Shown: positions 60,326-64,000 of the stretch, one piece after another
Layout: each line of letters starts with the position of its first letter
Position numbering within the stretch: position 1 is the first letter of the stretch
NCBI GenBank assembly: GCA_029961685.1
Contig: JARWKL010000007.1
Span: forward strand, 15,819,013 to 15,883,012
Length of the DNA stretch: 64,000 nt
Source: Aristolochia californica
Taxonomy: Eukaryota > Streptophyta > Magnoliopsida > Piperales > Aristolochiaceae
Direction of reading: 5' to 3'
The notes under the pieces: generated by a model
Database searches by the model: none
Told to the model about the DNA's origin: nothing
The model's input: only the letters and a program-made list of their open reading frames with translations
Position numbers and translations under genes: made by a program

Positions 60326-63016
60326 TTGTGGTGTGTGAATAGATATTTTTTAGTTACATTAGTTATTATTTTAAATATTTTCCACACATCAACTATAAAA
60401 ATTTAATTTTGTTGTCATCTTTTTTTGCCTTTTTTGTTTACGGGATGAAGGGGGAGCGAAAACTCAAAGTTCTGATTTAAGAAAAAAGTGTACATCTAAA
60501 ATGGAAATGCACAATGCACAAATGTAGAGAGAGATATTTCCAAAGAGTGTCTGTATGTTTTAGGGATCGTATGCACTCTTTCATTTTTATATCTAAGGTT
60601 TTGCAATCGTCGGGAAACGGGGGAGGTGGGCGATTTTTGACTGAGTGTTCACTTCAAATCCATAAGTCATTTCTTAAAAAAATATAGCCCGTTACGCATG
60701 ACAAATCACTTTATAATCACCTATGACTGTTAGCTCAACTTTTTGAATATGGGCAAAATAATGGCTTGTTTGACTCGGGCAAATATCCCACCGCACGTTC
60801 ACTTGAGAATTTAATGAGCGTTTGTTATTCTCTTTACGCGCTTTGGATCCATAGGTCATTTGAATCTTTAACATGTTTCTGCCATGCATATCCATTTTTA
60901 AAACATGTGTAGAAAAAATCTCTTTCACGTAAAATTCCAAGATATTAGTTTTGGACTAGTGGAATTTCCCAAACTTGGATAACAAAAATTTTGTGTTCAT
61001 TTGTTGTGTGTGAATAAATTTTCTTCATTTACTTTTTTTATTGTTTTAAACTTTTTTGGTACATCAACTTTGGAATTTTCATTTTGCAGTGATCTATTTG
61101 CCTTTTTTGTTGACGGGATGAAGGGAGAGCGAAAAACTCGAAGTTTTGATTTAAGAAAAATGTGTACATCTAAAACGGAAATGCACAATGCACATATGGT
61201 GAGAGGGATAATTCCAAAGAGTGTTTGTAATTTTTAGGGATTGTAAGCACCTTTTCGTTTTTATATTTCAGGTTTTGCAATCGTCGGAAAAAATGGGTTG
61301 TGGAGGATTTTTAACTGAGTGTTGAATTGCAATCCATAAGTCATTTAATAAAAAAATATAGCCCGTTACGCATGATAAATAACATTACAATCATCTATGA
61401 TCAATTATGTCAGCTTTTTGAAAATGGGCAAAATAATGGCATGTTTGACTCGGGTAAATATCCCACCGCAAGTTCACTTGAGAATTTAATGAGCGTTTGT
61501 TATTCAGTTTAAAAGCTTGTATCCATAGCTCATTTTCATCCTTAACATGTTTCAAACATGCATATCCATTTTTAAAACATGTGTGGACGAAATCTCTTTC
61601 TTGCAAAATTCCAAGCTATTAGGGTTAAACTAGTGGAATTTCCCAAAATTGCTTAACAAAACTTTTGTGTTCATTTGTGTTGGGTGAATAAATTTTCTTT
61701 ATTTATATTTTTTATTTTTTTAAATTTTTTCCATACATCAACTATAATATTTTCATTTTTTTGTAAGCTTTTTGCCTTGTTTGTTTTCAGGATGAAGGGA
61801 GAGCGAAAAGTCAAAGTTTTGATTTAAGAAAAAAGTGTAGATCTAAAATGGAAAAGCACAATGCACAATTGTAGGGAGAGATAATTCCAAAGAGTGTCTG
61901 TAATTTTTAGGGATTGTAAGCTCTTTTTAGTTTTTATATCTCAGGTTTTACAATCATTGGGAAAAATTGGTGGCTGTGGATTTTTAACTGAGTGTTGAAT
62001 TGCAATCCATAACTCATTTCATACAAAAATATAGCCCGTTACGCATGAAAATCACAATACAATCATCTATGATTGTTAGATCAAATTTTTGAAAATGGGC
62101 AAAATAATGACTTGTTAGACTCGTGTAAATATCCTAGCGCACGTTCACTTGAGAATTTAATGAGCGTTTGTTATTCTCTTTAAAAGCTTTGGATCCATAG
62201 GTCATTTGAATCTTTAACATGTTTCTAGCATGCATATCCATTTATAAAACATGTGTAGAAAAAATCTCCTTCCTGTAAAATTCCAAGCTTAATAGGGTTG
62301 GACTAATGGAATTTCCCAAACTTGGATAACAAAACTTTTGTGTTCATTTGTGGTTTGTGGATAGATATTTTTTATTTACATTAGTTATTATTTTAAATAT
62401 TTTCCACTCATCAACTATAAAATATTTATTTTGTTTTTTATCTTTTTTGCCTTTTTTGTTAACGGGATGAAGGGGGAGCGAAAACTCAAAGTTCTGATTT
62501 AAGAAAAAAGTGTACATCTAAAATGGAAATGCACAACGCACAAATGCAGAGAGAGATATTTCCAAAGAGTGTCTGTATGTTTTAGGGATCGTATGCACTT
62601 TTTTTGTTTTTATATCTAAGGTTTTGCAATCATCGGGAAACGGGGGAGGCGGGCGATTTTTAACTGAGTGTTGACTTCAAATCCATAATTCATTTCTTAC
62701 AAAAATATAGCCAGTTACGCATGACAAATCACTTTACAATCATCTATGATTGTTAGCTCAACTTTATGAATATGGGCAAAATAATGGCTTGTTTGACTCG
62801 GGCAAATATCCCACTGCACGTTCACTTGAGAATTTAATGAGTGTTTGTTATTCTTTTTAAAAGCTTTGGATGCATAGGTCATTTGAATCTTTAACATGTT
62901 TCTGGCATGCATTTCGATTTTTAAGTAGAAAAAATCACCTTCATGTAAAATTCCACGAAATTAGTTTTGGACTAGTGGAATTTCCCAAACTTGGATAACA
63001 AAACTTTTGTGTTCAT
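60326..63016 (+). repeat. Four-unit higher-order repeat, copy 2 (A'-B-C-A)
   Basis: Units start at 60326, 61001, 61675 and 62348, total 2,691 bp. It has the same A' markers as copy 1 and a distinctive B head (GTTGTGTGTGAATAAA, then CTTTGGAATTTTCATTTTGC). The fourth unit is A throughout its body, unlike the mosaic fourth unit of copy 1. Confidence 0.91.
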
Positions 63017-64000
63017 TTGTGGTGTGTGAATAGATATTTTTTAGTTACATTAGTTATTATTTTAAATATTTTCCACATATCAACTATAAAAATTTAATTT
63101 TGTTGTCATCCTTTTTGCCTTTTTTGTTTACGGGATGAAGGGGTAGCAAAAACTCAAAGTTCTGATTTAAGAAAAAAGTGTACATCTAAAATGGAAATGC
63201 ACAATGCACAAATGTAGAGAGAGATATTTCCAAAGAGTGTCTGTATGTTTTAGGGATCGTATGCACTCTTTCATTTTTATATCTAAGGTTTTGCAATCGT
63301 CGGGAAACGGGGGAGGTGGGCGATTTTTGACTGAGTGTTCACTTCAAATCCATAAGTCATTTCTTAAAAAAATATAGCCCGTTACGCATGACAAATCACT
63401 TTATAATCACCTATGACTGTTAGCTCAACTTTTTGAATATGGGCAAAATAATGGCTTGTTTGACTCGGGCAAATATCCCACCGCACGTTCACTTGAGAAT
63501 TTAATGAGCGTTTGTTATTCTCTTTACGCGCTTTGGATCCATAGGTCATTTGAATCTTTAACATGTTTCTGCCATGCATATCCATTTTTAAAACATGTGT
63601 AGAAAAAATCTCTTTCACGTAAAATTCCAAGATATTAGTTTTGGACTAGTGGAATTTCCCAAACTTGGATAACAAAAATTTTGTGTTCATTTGTTGTGTG
63701 TGAATAAATTTTCTTCATTTACTTTTTTTATTGTTTTAAACTTTTTTGGTACATCAACTTTGGAATTTTCATTTTGCAGTGATCTATTTGCCTTTTTTGT
63801 TGACGGGATGAAGGGAGAGCGAAAAACTCGAAGTTTTGATTTAAGAAAAATGTGTACATCTAAAACGGAAATGCACAATGCACATATGGTGAGAGGGATA
63901 ATTCCAAAGAGTGTTTGTAATTTTTAGGGATTGTAAGCACCTTTTCGTTTTTATATTTCAGGTTTTGCTATCGTCGGAAAAAATGGGTTGTGGAGGATTT
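63017..64000 (+). repeat. Four-unit higher-order repeat, copy 3, cut by window end
   Basis: Units at 63017 (A') and 63691 (B, partial). Over 984 bp it differs from 60326-61310 at only a handful of places (for example CATCCTTTTTGCC against CATCTTTTTTTGCC, and GGGTAGC against GGGGAGC). This is by far the closest pair in the window. Confidence 0.93.

Larger units (their letters stand above)
32031..64000 (+). repeat. Tandem satellite array, right part
   Basis: This continues the same satellite in the same orientation and phase after the retroelement. It has A-B-C trimers to about 57 kb, then four-unit repeats to the window end, where the array is still running. Internal deletions are more frequent between 47 and 58 kb than elsewhere. 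A units between 37.4 and 51.1 kb mostly carry AACGTTTTGAAT in place of AACTTTTTGAAT, which marks a regional subfamily. Confidence 0.97.

Noticed and set aside
1..64000. CRISPR array or bacterial repeat system
   Set aside because: The units are 675 bp, contiguous and without spacers, and the embedded element is a eukaryotic LTR retrotransposon.
1..64000. Inverted satellite blocks
   Set aside because: All phased units have the same orientation; I found no reversed anchor.
1..64000. tRNA, rRNA or small RNA genes
   Set aside because: No cloverleaf, A/B box pair or rRNA-like stretch was noticed. The tRNA-like motif at 30502 is a primer-binding site only.

Overview
The window is almost entirely one satellite DNA array from a eukaryotic nuclear genome. 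A flowering plant is most likely: the only interruption is an LTR retrotransposon with a plant-type primer-binding site (initiator methionine tRNA) and a telo-box in its LTR. The species cannot be named from the sequence. I see no credible host gene, tRNA, rRNA, CRISPR array or prokaryotic operon. The many 60-100 codon open frames are the same few frames repeated once per satellite unit.

The satellite is AT-rich, with a unit of about 675 bp, and all 94 units I could phase run head to tail in the same orientation. There are three diagnostic unit types, here called A, B and C. Over most of the window they alternate A-B-C, giving a higher-order repeat of about 2.02 kb. Units are phased on the shared motif TTCATTTGTG: A continues GTGTGTGAATAGATAT, B continues GTGTGTGAATAAATTTTC, and C continues TTGGGTGAATAAA.

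The order is broken at several places: B-to-C, C-to-A, C-to-B and A-to-A chimeric units, an 845-bp unit made by an out-of-register join, and a series of internal deletions that is densest at 47-58 kb. A pentameric block (about 13.4-15.2 kb) is duplicated 3.52 kb downstream. The right end (57.6-64.0 kb) switches to a four-unit repeat of about 2.69 kb (A'-B-C-A), whose last two copies are nearly identical.

At 30071-32030 a 1.96-kb non-autonomous LTR retrotransposon lies inside an A unit. It has a 429-bp 5' LTR (TGTTA...TAACA), a primer-binding site 2 bp downstream, a GC-rich internal region with no reverse transcriptase or integrase, a polypurine tract, and a 3' LTR lacking roughly its last 54 bp. 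Removing these 1,960 bases restores a 675-bp A unit, yet no target-site duplication is visible.

The useful biology is in array evolution: higher-order structure, exchange junctions, local homogenisation, a conserved dyad in A and C units, CpG-decay patterns, and one unusual retroelement scar. I found no convincing new gene system.
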